NCBI RefSeq assembly: GCF_019649055.1
Contig: NW_026570315.1
Coordinates: forward strand, 124,001-188,000
Length of the DNA stretch: 64,000 nt
Direction of reading: 5' to 3'
Source: Paramacrobiotus metropolitanus
Taxonomy: Eukaryota; Tardigrada; Eutardigrada; Parachela; Macrobiotidae
Positions 51,550-63,389 of the stretch are shown here, piece after piece (the stretch's first letter is position 1; each line of letters starts with the position of its first letter). A program made the position numbers and the translations under genes. The notes below the pieces were generated by a model. The model made no database searches. It had not been told where the DNA came from and saw only the letters and a program-made list of their open reading frames with translations.

Positions 51550-52487
51550 CCCATTTTTGACACCATGTACCGGGCCATTTCCCTTAAGGGGCTTGTGACG
51601 CCATAGCTGCGCTAATAAAGGTGATATCATATCGCTAGAGTTGGTTTGACGCTTTTAGCGATCCTGTCCTTCTTTCCGCCCAAGATTACAGACACGCCGA
51701 CTGCTTAGTGCACATTGTGCAATTGTCGGCAAATGAACGTTGTGGCACACGACGTGTGTGACCGGCTAGAACGTCCGGACCACCAAACCGGCGGGGGACT
51801 AAAAAAACGACCACCGTGAATTCTAATTATTAAGTAGGTTGCGTTTTGCACGGCCTTACGATTAACGGCAAAATTAACGACGGTTCTAGCGTTGTTAATT
51901 TAATGTTCCGTTGATTTAAATAAGAGGTTGCGTTATACACTAAACAATTTACTGCCCCTGATATTAACGGGAGGAACTGCTATCAAAACCAGTCTCCATT
52001 CATCATTTCGTTTACTAGCGTAAAGATACCAAAATGCAGACTTTCGATGTGTTGTAAATGCGTCAGAGAGAACTGCGCTTTAAGTTTCCGCACAGACGTT
52101 ATAAAGATCAGTCATTTGATTCCGGAATGCGTGAATTTCTTGAAAACTGGTGAGTATGTAGTAATGCACACTGCACAGTACAAGCTGCTACAGAAGTTAG
52201 AACATTTGGTTGCTGAAACAGCAAAGTATTCGTATTACTGTGTTTTAGTTTTTACGATAATTTTTACATTTATGACAAAGTAAATTATTTTGCTTTATAA
52301 ATGGCTGCAAAAAAATCACTGATAGAAGTCCAACTGTCGAGACTGGTACAATTTTCGAAAATTCGAGTCGAGTGGGCAACTCAGGATTGAATGCCCAGGC
52401 AGAAATTCACTGGGTAGACTGTCTCGCCTATGCAGTCTTCGTGCTCAATGGTCCATGTGGGCCCAGTCGTTCATTACTGAATTTCAA
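51550..52487. other. Non-coding stretch
   Basis: A 78-codon frame at 52,047-52,283 has a hydrophobic C-terminus but nothing recognisable. AACGAC/TTAACG words are frequent from 51.8 kb. Confidence 0.3.
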
Positions 52488-52535
52488 CGTCGTTATTAAC
52501 GAAACGATACCCCCTTCGTTTCGTTAATAACGACG
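52488..52535. repeat. Perfect 20 bp hairpin
   Basis: Arms 52,488-52,507 (CGTCGTTATTAACGAAACGA) and 52,516-52,535 around TACCCCCT. Confidence 0.85.
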
Positions 52536-52935
52536 GGTACTGACGTTAAAATGTTCGTTAATTGTACCTCGACGTTAATTCTATCGTCAATCGTACCCCT
52601 TCGTTGATACCGCAACCTGCTTATTATGCCCGGAAATCTAATCCGAGCACTATTTAGACCCGGATACTTTAGTCGGAATACAAATGCAGTCTGGCAACTA
52701 TCTCGGACCAACGTGTCCGGGCTTATTAATGGTCCGTCTCCTTTTCAGAGGAGGTTCAAGTGACTTGTCCTCCTCCTCTCTGTGGCGAAGGCGTCGAGGC
52801 AGTAATACGAACTCGAACTATTCAGCGACGTACAGGAGGCAAACCCCATTCACCACTGCCCACCCAGTCAGAGTCTGATGTCACTCTTCAACGCAACTCG
52901 GCAACAGGGTTTAACGGTATCATGGGCGATTCACT

Positions 52936-53032
52936 AACCCGGATCCATTATTGGATCCGGGTTTTGCAGCTTTGAATCCGTGTCCATTGTTATTCACCGG
53001 GCGATTCGCTAACCCGTAGGGGCGAATCGCCC
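52936..53032. repeat. Two further GC-rich hairpins
   Basis: 52,936-52,963: AACCCGGATCCA and its complement around TTAT. About 52,998-53,032: GGGCGATTCG pairs with CGAATCGCCC. Both share GGGCGATTC...CTAACCC wording with each other. Confidence 0.7.
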
Positions 53033-53987
53033 TCTGAACCGGGTTTAACGTATGCACAGTGGCACACCGCACAGTTGGATATAATTTACACGTACGTATA
53101 TATGTATACCGGCGCTCCTGTTCAGCTGCTTGTGTCACATGGTTTATTTTCGCCGATATAACGGCAAAATAATCAGTCAGCAATACAAGAAGATAAGGCT
53201 AGCTGTTTGTGGAGCTACCGTGCGTATGTAAAAGTGCGCGTATAAATCGCGCCGGATTTTTTTGAAATAACAGCAAAGTTCATGTGCCAGTATACGGCGA
53301 ACAGTTGATACGAGCCAGCTCAGCCAGTGACCGGTACTGTAGAGTAGATTAGAAATTAAAACATGTTAGACATTACACGTGTGGAAATTTTATTGAGTTT
53401 GTTATTAGCTAGAATTTTAAACATCACATTCGCAAACATTCACCACTCACCATGTACCACCTTGCTTACTGCGACCTGTTATCGGTAGTCAAAACATTTT
53501 AATAAAGACGCGGCTTCACTCAATAAACTGACTCTATCTTTTTCTCTGCAGACCTTAATATTTTCAAGCAGTTATAGCATTAATGTTACTCGCATTTGGC
53601 GACTATTAGTGCTCATGATCGAACACGGCTGCAGATAAGCGGCGTCATAACCAAAATAATAATCTCTGACACACGAAAAAAACCACTGCAGTTGCGCGTA
53701 GAAGTATTTCATAAACCGTGCCCATAAACCATGCATTTTATACTTGTTATAGACGTGCCGAAAAAAGTTAAACAACTTACGTTGCGCAAAACAATACGTT
53801 GCGTTGATGTTGCGCTGAAATGAAGATTGTACAAAATTTGTACATGGATTACTGTTATTTCGGGAACCGTTTAATTGTACAGATACAAAGTACACAGACT
53901 ATACACTGGCTACTAAACATAATAGTACCAGTTATAACAATATTAAACTGCTGTTATAATAGTCTTGCAATTACAAGTGATAACGTA

Positions 53988-54486
53988 TGGTTTCCGAAAT
54001 GAATGGTTTGCGAAATGAATGGACACCATTGTCATTGTACTAGTGTTCGCACCTCTACAGCCATGTACATAATTGAAATATTTATAAAGCTTGCAGTGTA
54101 ATGCTAATTAAACACTCCCAGTAACACTCAACGGCAGACCATCAGTATTATGGACGACAAACAGTTTCGACCGGAAAGGAAACTCACATTGCTGACATTG
54201 AGTTCGATTATGATGCAGTTAATTCTTGTGCTCTCATTGTAACCCACAACACAAGCAAATCGAACCGACATGGCAGTTGTCAGTTCAGTACATTAAAGTT
54301 TATGGAAAAGATCCCTGAAATACTTTTTCGTTGACAATTCACAATTGTATAATTGTTTCTGTACAATAATGGCCGAAATAACGTTTTCTGTGACTAACTG
54401 TAAAGGAAAAGTGTTGAAATGCATGGTTTCCGAAATGAGTGATTTCCGAAATGAATGGTTTCCGAAATGAATGGTTTCCGAAATGA
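53988..54486 (+). repeat. Short arrays of GGTTTCCGAAATGAAT
   Basis: Two units at about 53,988-54,022 and four at 54,423-54,486, same orientation, 400 bp apart. The core CCGAAATGA is shared with the arrays at 29.0 and 44.3 kb. Confidence 0.6.
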
Positions 54487-57169
54487 TAGGGTGCCAGTAG
54501 TACAGGCACAGGCAAGTACAATTACCAATAATCATTTTGATATTAGTGTTTCTATTGGTAAATATGCAGTTTTGGTGTCGCTATATGCAAATTAGTGTTA
54601 TCAAACAGTAGAAGCGATTGGCCTAATCACAGGGCCACGGTTGTTTTACAGTTGATCTAAATTAGCCGAAACAGGTACAGTAACGTTATGTACCTATACA
54701 GTGCAAGAATATGTGAAATTGATGTATAGATTAATACTTATGTATATACTGCAAAAAATACTAATTCAGTTTGGGTTAATTATTGCCACTCTTCAGTTAC
54801 GCAACGTCATACAGCATAAACTGTTTATTCGTTTCTGGTTATTTTTTACAGGAGAGTGACAATCGTACAAATTTTATTTTAGAATTACCGCTTATAATTG
54901 TGCATACTGTAGTACGTACACTGTTGCGTAACTTTTATATTAATAATTTTTGGAAACAATTACGTCAGTTTTGCTTCTGGTTAGACAAGCGCCTAATAAC
55001 GTAATGGCTGACGTTATCTTCGTCGTCGTCATAAGCTATCGTCATAAACAATCGTCATAAGCTAAGCCACCATAGCCTAAAATAGTATGTACACAGTTTA
55101 ATTTGTATAGTTTTAAATGTGCTTTGTGCATTTTTAACCTTCCAAACGTGCAAGATTAAAAAAATAGAAGTCCATCGAGAAAAGTTTAGAGGGGTCTTTA
55201 GGATTAAAATTTAAATTATAATTTCTATACTGGAATTTCTTGGCCTTTAAAGAGAAAATCGTTCGTCGGCTTTGCGCTTAGCGCGAAAAGGGCACTATTC
55301 TATCCAATCGTTCAACTTCGAGGTCATCGCGCGTTAAGGGTAAACTCACTTCCTCTGTTCAAAATACGGGACTGATATGCTTAAAATTTGAATTAAGAGT
55401 AGTTTGAGTAGTTTTGATCAGTTTTCCATATTTTCGCATTGACTGTTATGACATTAAAACTGCGAAAGCAAACATTAGCACAAAAATATCTTGGCTTATT
55501 TTCCGTGCATCTTTGGATTTCTGTGTATTACGCGGATGTGTTTGCTTTTTTTTCTCGCAGACTGAGCTCTGGTTAAGTGTGGCAGAAATGCAAGAAGACC
55601 TTGCGAAATGGCTCGTCAGCTTCGCGCGAAAAGTTTCTTTAGGCATCATATTCAAAGATTTATGAAAGTGCTAAGCAGCTATGTAAAATATAAGTAACTG
55701 TGTCCCCATCCTAACCACCCCCCTCAGGGGGGGGCGCCAGGGGTAATATGTAATTTTAAAACTCCACTATTGTAGGCTCTGTAAGCCACTAAAGGAGCGT
55801 GTTGAGGAATTTAACTAAAATGCTAATATTGACACTGACAGTGGCATTGTCGGTGAACTGGACTTAACCCAGGAAAACCGGGCACTAGAAGGGATGGGAC
55901 TACAGTTTTGAAACTTGGCAGTCTGGGACAAAAAAAATTCAATTAAGAGAAAAACAATTTTTTCAAAATTTTAGCGACCATAGGTCAAGCAGGAGATGAC
56001 CATGTCGGAATGACACGCATGGTAACCAAGTTGCACCGACATGTTATCCATTGCCGTTTATAACAGCTGATAGAAAAATCGTACAGAATGTGCCAATAGC
56101 TCAAACGATAGATCTCGAGGAGTACTTCAACAAGGATGCACTGTGATAGTCACCAAGGTGACCAGTGGTCAAGGAAAATTTAAAAAAGAAAAAAGCCACT
56201 CATATGCAGTGCATAAGTGCTGCTTCGATAATTAACAGCAGTTGGTCACTTCCGCTCTACGTTTTGGACAGTTGGTCATCGGCTTTAATGTGGACCACAA
56301 TTCAAGTGACGTACACAGTTGAAGTAGAACTATATCCGGTTGCGCAACTGAATGGGATAGCTGAGATAAAGAGCAGACAACATGGCTAACATGGTTAACA
56401 TCGCTATGGACCGGTGGCCAATCCTTCCAAGTGTCATACAAGTGACCAATTGCTACGAAATATGGAAGTATCACACATAAGATTCAGCAAATTGTTAAAA
56501 AAAACCCTATTACTTACTGTACAAGAGAACGGCTTATTTTTTAGACATTAATTGTCCAAAATCTGTGAGCTCGAGGGAGTGTATGTACTTTGCATTGTCT
56601 CAGGCGACACCTCTGGTGAATAGTGCCTAGGCGTTGTCAAAACTGAACAACGCATTGTAAAATGCTCCCTTCTGATATAGTCACCGTTTTGCGCAGATCA
56701 GTGCTAAAGGTTACCAGTGCCCATGAGCCGGAAGGTTGGAAAGGCGTGTTTAATGCAAGCGCAGAAGTTTAATTACCGAAGTATCAGTGCAAAATAAGTA
56801 ACTTTTACAGGTTTATTTACTCGTTACTGTAGTTGAACTCATGTGAAACTTGAAAAGAACAAATTATAAGAACTGGAACGGGAAAATTTATTAGCCAGGT
56901 TGCCGAATAACTTCTGCATATGGTAATAATAACTTTCAAAGCACATAATGACATGCTTCGGGCCATCTTCTGAGCATCATGGTGACTGCAGCGCCATAGT
57001 GCGGTGTTATTATAAAATTTGTTTACATTTGATTCACACCGATTTTAGAAGCGTTCAGTCAAAAATTAAATTTTCCGTATTTCCGGTCAGTATTGACCAG
57101 TGGTCATTTTGCTGACCACTGTGCTCAGGCTACTATTTAAAGCTTTTTATGAGTTTTCTTTTGATTATT
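54487..57169. other. Non-coding stretch
   Basis: Largely AT-rich. Short frames only (up to 83 codons), none recognisable. A short homopolymer-rich block CCCCCCTCAGGGGGGGG lies at about 55,720. Confidence 0.3.
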
Positions 57170-57310
57170 TGTGCTACCGTGTAGGCCAGGGTCAAAAAGA
57201 GAAGGACTTTTGAGAGGAAGGAATTTCTGCATGGTCAAAAAGAGGGAGGAATTTTGAAGCGAGGGAGGGAGGAATTTTGAAATGGTCAAAAAGATTGAGG
57301 AATTATTTCG
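57170..57310 (+). repeat. Minisatellite with GGTCAAAAAGA units
   Basis: Three imperfect units at about 57,188, 57,232 and 57,283, built as TGGTCAAAAAGAg(g)gagGAATTTTGAA. Confidence 0.6.
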
Positions 57311-57329
57311 AAGATCAAATGAAGTACTC

Positions 57330-57835
57330 AGGGAATTCGAACCCAAGTATCCGAGGTTGCCACCAAGATTCTGTTATTGTATACACAGTTTGAAGGGCTG
57401 AGTCGAACGGAAATACACGGGGACCTCGAAACCGACTCCCCGAGGTCGCCACCGAGATTTCCTTAACAAGAGTGCTCGCTTCGCTCGCCCGCGTGCCCAA
57501 CACAAGACATGTTGAGGGTTTAATGAAACGGAAGTACCAGTGACCTCTAGGTCGCCACGTGACCTTTGGGTCGCCAATGATTTTCATGCTGATTCCTATA
57601 CAGTTTGACGTTCTGAGTCGAACTGAAGTACTCGGGGACCTTAAGCTGGGTCCCTGAGGTCGCCACCGATATGTACATATTGTCCACATATGCACAGTGT
57701 GATGTGCGGAGCCGAACTGAAGTACTCGGGGACTATCGATACCGGGTCCCTGAGGTCGCCACCACGATATGTAACATATATGCACTTTTTGCTGTTGAAG
57801 TGCTCCGAGACCTCGGAACCGTGTCCCTCGAATAT
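57330..57835 (+). repeat. Tandem repeat with about 100-200 bp spacing
   Basis: GAGTCGAACTGAAGTACTCGG-like blocks at about 57,401, 57,616 and 57,709, with degenerate ones at each end. Each is followed by GGGTCCCTGAGGTCGCCACC or a variant. GGACC...GGGTCC can pair within a unit. Long minus-strand frames across it are by-products of the repeat. Confidence 0.65.
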
Positions 57836-58289
57836 AGCCTGTTTTAACACATTTCTGATTATATTTTTGATTATTCTAAATCAGGTTTTTTGATATTTCT
57901 GTACATATCTCTACAATTTCTAAGTATTTCTAAATTTTTTATAAACTTATTATTTTCGATTACCAGATGTCTAGATTTCTGGTTACAGTCTGGATCTGAA
58001 TTGATCTTAGAACTGAACTTCCACTCGTAAATATTTTGCAATTCATTATCTAAAAAACTCAATTTTTTAGAACCAAAATGAACACCTAAACATGAATTTT
58101 CAGAACACCTAAACATGCCAGAATATGTATTCTCTAGAAACTTCACTTTTCTATTGTTTTTAATTTGATTAAAATGCTAAGAAACTTAATCAACAAAATA
58201 ACTTAACAGCTACTTAGATAACTGAATCTTGGAACACCATAATATCAAGATCGGTGCCTAAATGACAATTAACGAGTTAATTAATATCA
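57836..58289. other. AT-rich non-coding stretch
   Basis: Nothing recognisable. Confidence 0.3.
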
Positions 58290-58790
58290 GTGTTAGCTGG
58301 AGGAAATGTGCTCCTGCTCTTTCTCCTTCCGCCGTGCGTAGCAAGCTACTTGAGTCTGTTGGTGGCGCTGTGCGTCGCCGTGGCCCTTAGATCAAAGCGG
58401 CCGCCGCCAGCACGCGCATTCTGTTTGCGCTTGGCACTGTTCGTGTGTTCGCTTGGGTTCGGCATTTCTCACTGCTGTCTGTCTTTGCTCCTTCGATATC
58501 GCGTGCGCGCGAGTGATCTGTTCTTTTGCCACCCGCCACACCCTGCTGTTTTTCTTCTGCTGTAATTTTGCGTTGCTCAATAAAGGGGCCTTCGTTTGCG
58601 TAGGGCACTGGTCGCTCTCTTCCGCCGACCCCCGGTTGGACGGCTTCTCGCTTACCCACGGTCACCGCATACAGCCGATGACAAAGAGCAGCAGCCTCCC
58701 AGAAGCCGGGGCTACAGCGCCCCAAGTGGATTCCGGAAGCGGTAACATTAAACAAATATCAAAGTTGCTAAAAACGAAGAAATCTGAATA
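58290..58790. other. GC-rich island without a supported gene
   Basis: High GC with open frames on both strands (58,290-58,565 plus, 58,755-58,387 minus), flanked by AT-rich DNA. The frames are low-complexity Leu/Cys or Arg/Ala-rich. It could be a promoter-type island or an inserted fragment. Confidence 0.3.
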
Positions 58791-59572
58791 GTTCAATCCA
58801 AATTACCTCAGATATGTAGATTTAATGATTTCAAAAAGCCTAAGTTCGAAGTAAATAATAGGCCTAATCTGGATTTACCAATACATACTACCATCTTAAG
58901 GAGAATTTATACTATGGTAGCAAGATCGAAAATGAGATTTTCGAAATTCTACAGTCGTAATAAGAACGGTCACATGTATTACTGGGCGAAAGTTGACCAA
59001 CATTAGCTAGCAGCAAAAAAAAGTTATCCAAGTTTTTTAACTGCTACTTGGGACAGATTTGGCGGGCTGGCGATCTTTCTACCACACTGCCACCTATTAG
59101 TCCTCATGTTCAGTGTCCAGGATAGCCACTGGACATCTTGGCGGTCTAATCACTCATTATGATCGCGTGCTGCTAATCACTTGTTTGCACAGATGAATGG
59201 CGGCAATGTTCTTGATGCGCGCTTCCCATAATCACTCCATAATACATATCATGCATGTACCGCACTACACATCTGACCCACCACATTCTATTCAAACGCC
59301 ACGAAAACAATCTCAGCTTACGTAAGTTACGCAAACTGAGAACAACTGATGGAAGTAAGAAAATAGAACTCTATCGTTTCGGTGTCGTCCGTTTGAGTAG
59401 TAATCCCTGAAACTCACTTGTGGTAACAAACTGACTTATACTTCATTGTGTACCTGCTCGAAATTTTTACTTTGTATATATATTATTTCACTGTTGAGGT
59501 CATGGGTCGTAAAAAACAGTTTAATTTCAATGCGCCTAAACCTGATATCGATTTCCGCATATACTTTTGTGT
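58791..59572. other. Non-coding stretch
   Basis: No gene or repeat supported. Confidence 0.3.
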
Positions 59573-60337
59573 ATGACTTCGTGTTTGCTTGGTGCTCTGC
59601 GTGTGAGCGAAGAATGTGGATTATACATTTACAACCAGTCCCGTGGCACATTTAATTGTGAAAACATCGTGAAGTGCAAAGTAGTGAATCGACACGGACT
59701 ATGTTATCAGCTGGAGGTTGGATGCGGCAATCCTAAGCATACGCGCACCTTCTGGACATCAGAGCAAATATCTGATTTTGAGCAAGACGATGACGATAAT
59801 CTGCAGTCAAATGAAAATGACGAAAAAGGGTGGACCATCAACCGACTTGTTTGTTTAGCCGGTAGTCTGACCGATCTGCGGTACCAAAAACTGCTGCGAT
59901 TTTTTTCTGTTATCGGTTCTGCATTTTTAAGCCCTAACGGCTACGCTAAAAACGTTCAGAAAATTGGTAAACAGGTTAATTTTCTTGCCCGTGTAAGCAA
60001 ACAAGCTGCATCAAACCGACTTCATCAAATAAAAGATGCCGCTTACGATGTTGTCATTGATGGCACGGTTTCACTCGATTGTTCTTGGATGACCCGTGGT
60101 CAGAAATCAAAACACGGTGTGGTGACTGCCGTATGCTGTGAAACGGGCGATATTCTGGATACTGAGGTTTTATCGAGTTATTGTCATAAATGCGCAGTTA
60201 GTACAACAGAGGACGAAGATTATGGATCAGCCTGCCCTGACTGCGATATCAACCACACCGGAAGTTCAGGCAAGATGGAAGTTAACGGCACCAAATCAAT
60301 TTTTTCGCGATCGATTGAATTTTTGAAATGCAGGTAA
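59573..60337 (+). pseudogene. Mutator-like (MULE) transposase fragment
   Basis: Open from ATG 59573 to TAA at 60,335. C-terminal half: DVVIDGTVSLDCSWMTRGQK, KHGVVTAVCCETGDILDTEV, SYCHKC and CDINHTGSSGKMEVNG match the Mutator-like transposase domain found in many invertebrates; the first catalytic Asp would be in LDCSWMTRG. The frame ends at TGCAGGTAAAAC, a good 5' splice site, just before the place where the family continues with a GDGD-type block. I could not find the next exon, so it is truncated or spliced out of sight. Confidence 0.75.
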
Positions 60338-61617
60338 AACTACAGCATAGTGTATAGTTTGTATACGAGTATCGGCGTAAGCTAATATTATGCATCCGTG
60401 CTCGGCTTGCCATATTATACCAATTGCGCCAACACGAATCGCGACATACTTACATCGAATTTCACCCTTTACATACTTACATCGAAGCTCGAAAGAGGCC
60501 TGATTGGCTGGGCTTCGATGTAAATCCATTTTCGCTCGAAGTCTGTCGCGGGGCGTTGACGAAAACCGTTACACAGATAGGCGTACCTTGTAACGGGTCT
60601 AAGCGACGCCCAGTTACTTACAAACTTCGTGTTTCTGCGATTTTCATTGGCTGGTCAACATTTTGAGTTAGATCGAGGCTGCCCACCACCAATAGCAAAA
60701 TTCGAAATCACGTGGTTTTTCTCCATACTTTCCGCTGTTTGTGGAGTTAACACAGTAAAACAACGCGTTCTGCTGGCTTTTTACAAGTTCTTATTTTATT
60801 TTTGTTAAACCTTAAGTTTCAGTTTTGTTAATAAAATGGAGATTTATAGTGGTAAATGTTTGACGCCCTTATAGTTATGTCCATAGTGCAGGGAAGCCTG
60901 CATTTCTGGGATTCCAGAGAGAAATTGTCAATTTTACTTTACAGTACTTACTGTTTCGCCAGATGGGTTCTCATCTTTGGGACTTTTTTAACCTCAGCTT
61001 TGATGATTGTCGACTGCGTATTACAATTCGCAAAGAAGGCTAAATGTGCTTAATATCTGTTTGGCTTTCTTTGATAGTTTGTAATATTCGCGGCACAGTT
61101 TGTTGGCGCCGTATCGCAGGGAACCCTGCTTGCTGGCTATCCAGCTGCGGCTGATGGTGACTGCCTTCTGTACTTCAGTTCTTGTTCTGCTTTAACACCC
61201 GACTGTCACTATTATTACTAGACAGCCTTGCACAGTAAGTCGGATAAATATTTCATTTCATATTGATGGGATAAAGTATAAATGGACATGATTTATTTTA
61301 GTTGTTTTAATTCTGGCTTGCATTTTATGGCAGTAAATGTGCTCCCTACACTATACTGTAGCACAGCGGGTTCCCGCTTTGATCTGGCTACCCAGAAATA
61401 CAATTACTGCGTACTTAACCATATTATGTTAGCCGTGTATTTCTAACTTATTGTAGTTATAATAAGCTTTTTTGGCGCTCTTTGTGATCGCGGGTATGAA
61501 GTTAGAGCAATATTTGTTGTAGAGAAATGTTAAGTATGTTGCATCAACTTGCATGGAACATAAAATGTCAGTGCAGCGTCTGCTGATGTATGTGCGTCCT
61601 GGCTGTTCTGCGCACAT
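60338..61617. other. Non-coding stretch after the MULE fragment
   Basis: TTTACATACTTACATCGAA-like words repeat at 60,445-60,490. A hydrophobic 65-codon frame (60,856-61,053) is unsupported. Confidence 0.3.
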
Positions 61618-61619
61618 TA

Positions 61620-62352
61620 GATTCTTATCGCCCCACAGTCGCGATATACGGTCCGGTATACGATACGGTGGGACACCGTATCGTGACCGTACCGTTGATA
61701 AGTTAGAGTGATCGCAACAAGCGTACGGTACACGATACGGTCCAATCGTGCCTCTGACGTGAAACATGCTGTGGTTCAAATCAGTTTTAAGGCTTTAGCA
61801 TAGGTAACAATCGTTCAATCGAAAACCTGATGAAAACTAAAATTCTAAATTATTTTTTGATACCAAAACATCCAGATTTGACAGCCCATGAATCAATCTA
61901 CGAGCAGTTGAATTTTAACACAGGCGCCTATGGAGTTTAAATGACAGCTCGCGCAGAGTACTCCAACGGCTCCGTAAGCTTGGCATGCTAAATTCAGATG
62001 GCTGCAGAATGGTTCATTTTCAGATATACTGCACTTGCTTGGTACCAAAAAATTCCTTAGAATTTTATCTTTCTTTTTATATCGTTCTCTTGTGAATCAA
62101 GAACAACTAAAACCTACCAGAACGATTCTAAAGTTTCATGATTTGGCAGCTGCAGCCGTTGTGCTTCTCGCCACTGCCATCGAGGGTGGTTGCTATATCG
62201 CAGACGTCAACGGTAGGCATTACGATATCTCAGCCTTCTACCGTCAATCCTACCGTCAAACGGTCCGGTAAGGGTACGCCGTGATGACGTGCAAGAGCCT
62301 ACCGTATATCGTACCGTCTATCGTGGGTCCATTTTGTGTTGCGATAAGAATC
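61620..62352. mobile_element. MITE-like element with TA target duplication
   Basis: Starts GATTCTTATCGC (61,620-61,631) and ends with its exact complement (62,341-62,352), each flanked by TA. The terminal regions are rich in ACGGT/ACCGT words, e.g. ATACGGTCCGGTATACG at the left and TACCGTATATCGTACCGTC at the right. A TA duplication suggests the Tc1/mariner superfamily. It has no transposase. Confidence 0.6.
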
Positions 62353-62354
62353 TA

Positions 62355-62376
62355 TTGTCCGGGTTAACCCGGACAA
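62355..62376. repeat. Perfect 22 bp palindrome beside the MITE-like element
   Basis: Self-complementary around CCGGGTTAACCCGG, extended by TTGT/ACAA, starting directly after the right-hand TA. Confidence 0.85.
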
Positions 62377-62877
62377 ACATACGCGCAAGCCGTGAAAACG
62401 GGCGCGGTTTTGCATACTTTGTGTGTAAATGCACGCTGAATTCGGTGTAAGTAAGTCCCTGATGCGCCTATGCGCAATTACTATATTCATAAGCATGTAA
62501 ACAATTTGTTAGTACGTGTGTTTGGACTTCAAAATGATGTTTTAACGCATATCCATCAATACGCATAGTACATAGTACGCTGTACGTACGTTTTCAAACT
62601 AAGTTTTTTTTAAATTTTATTACCCACTAGCAAACGCAGATATTCATAATTACTCGCTAATTTCCACAACGCATAGACACTGACATATACATATTAATAA
62701 TAATACTAACGTAATATAAAACAAACGTAGTATATACCGCTAGAGCAGCCGTTAATTAGACCGAGAGTTGGATTTATTGGTTCACACAGCGCAGGCGCTC
62801 GAAATAATGGCAATGTCAAAGTATTTGATAGAATTGTTAAAAACAACCAATACCACTAATTGTAAGTGTGGGTAAAT
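62377..62877. other. AT-rich intergenic stretch
   Basis: No gene or repeat supported between the palindrome and the stop of the spliced gene. Confidence 0.3.
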
Positions 62878-63389
62878 TTACTCCCACTTCATGGACGCTA
62901 AATCCGTCAGAGAGATACGGCATTTGCCTTTCCCCGCATCTTGTTTACTCTCTCCGCCGTATTTCTCACGAATGAAAGCCAACAGCTCGGGTGGATAGAT
63001 CAGTACGATTTTGTCGTTACCCTCACATCTGACAACTTTCTCCACATGCTGTTAAATAAAAATTGATTTTAAAATTTCATTTCAAAACAATATTTAGCCA
63101 AGCGCTCTAATTAAAATAATTACCAGAATTTGTCGCGCCAAAGCTTTGTAAACTTGAAATCGTCGCTGCTTGTCGGTTTTGCCACTCATGGCCGCTTTTT
63201 CAATGAACGATATCATACCATCCAGAAAGGTCAAACTAATGAACATTAAAAACGGCTTTTGCATGAACTGTATAAAATTTTAAATATTTTAACTCACTCT
63301 CGCACGCGAACGGCGGTTTCCAGTAAATCCTTCGCGAAGGAAGGAAAACTTATGTGCAGTTCGGGAATTAAGGTGTGACTTAGTTTTCT
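62878..63389 (-). CDS. Unidentified spliced gene, last three exons
   Basis: Exons (minus) 63,389-63,298, 63,235-63,124 and 63,048-62,878. Introns 63,297-63,236 (62 nt, GTGAGT...ATTAG) and 63,123-63,049 (75 nt, GTAATT...AACAG) join the exons in one frame of 125 codons ending TAA 62,880-62,878. The peptide is globular: KLSHTLIPELHISFPSFAKD, FIEKAAMSGKTDKQRRFQVY, KIVLIYPPELLAFIREKYGG and a C-terminal SLTDLASMKWE. The acceptor TTTTATACAG before 63,389 implies further upstream exons, which I cannot place. Codon-level continuity across two introns makes it a real host gene, but I do not recognise the family. Confidence 0.65.

Noticed and set aside
57315-57785. 156-codon minus-strand frame with repeated WRPQGP
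   Set aside because: By-product of the tandem repeat.
58290-58565. Leu-rich 91-codon frame as a membrane protein
   Set aside because: Overlapped by an equally open antisense frame in a GC-rich block; no ATG context or homology pattern.
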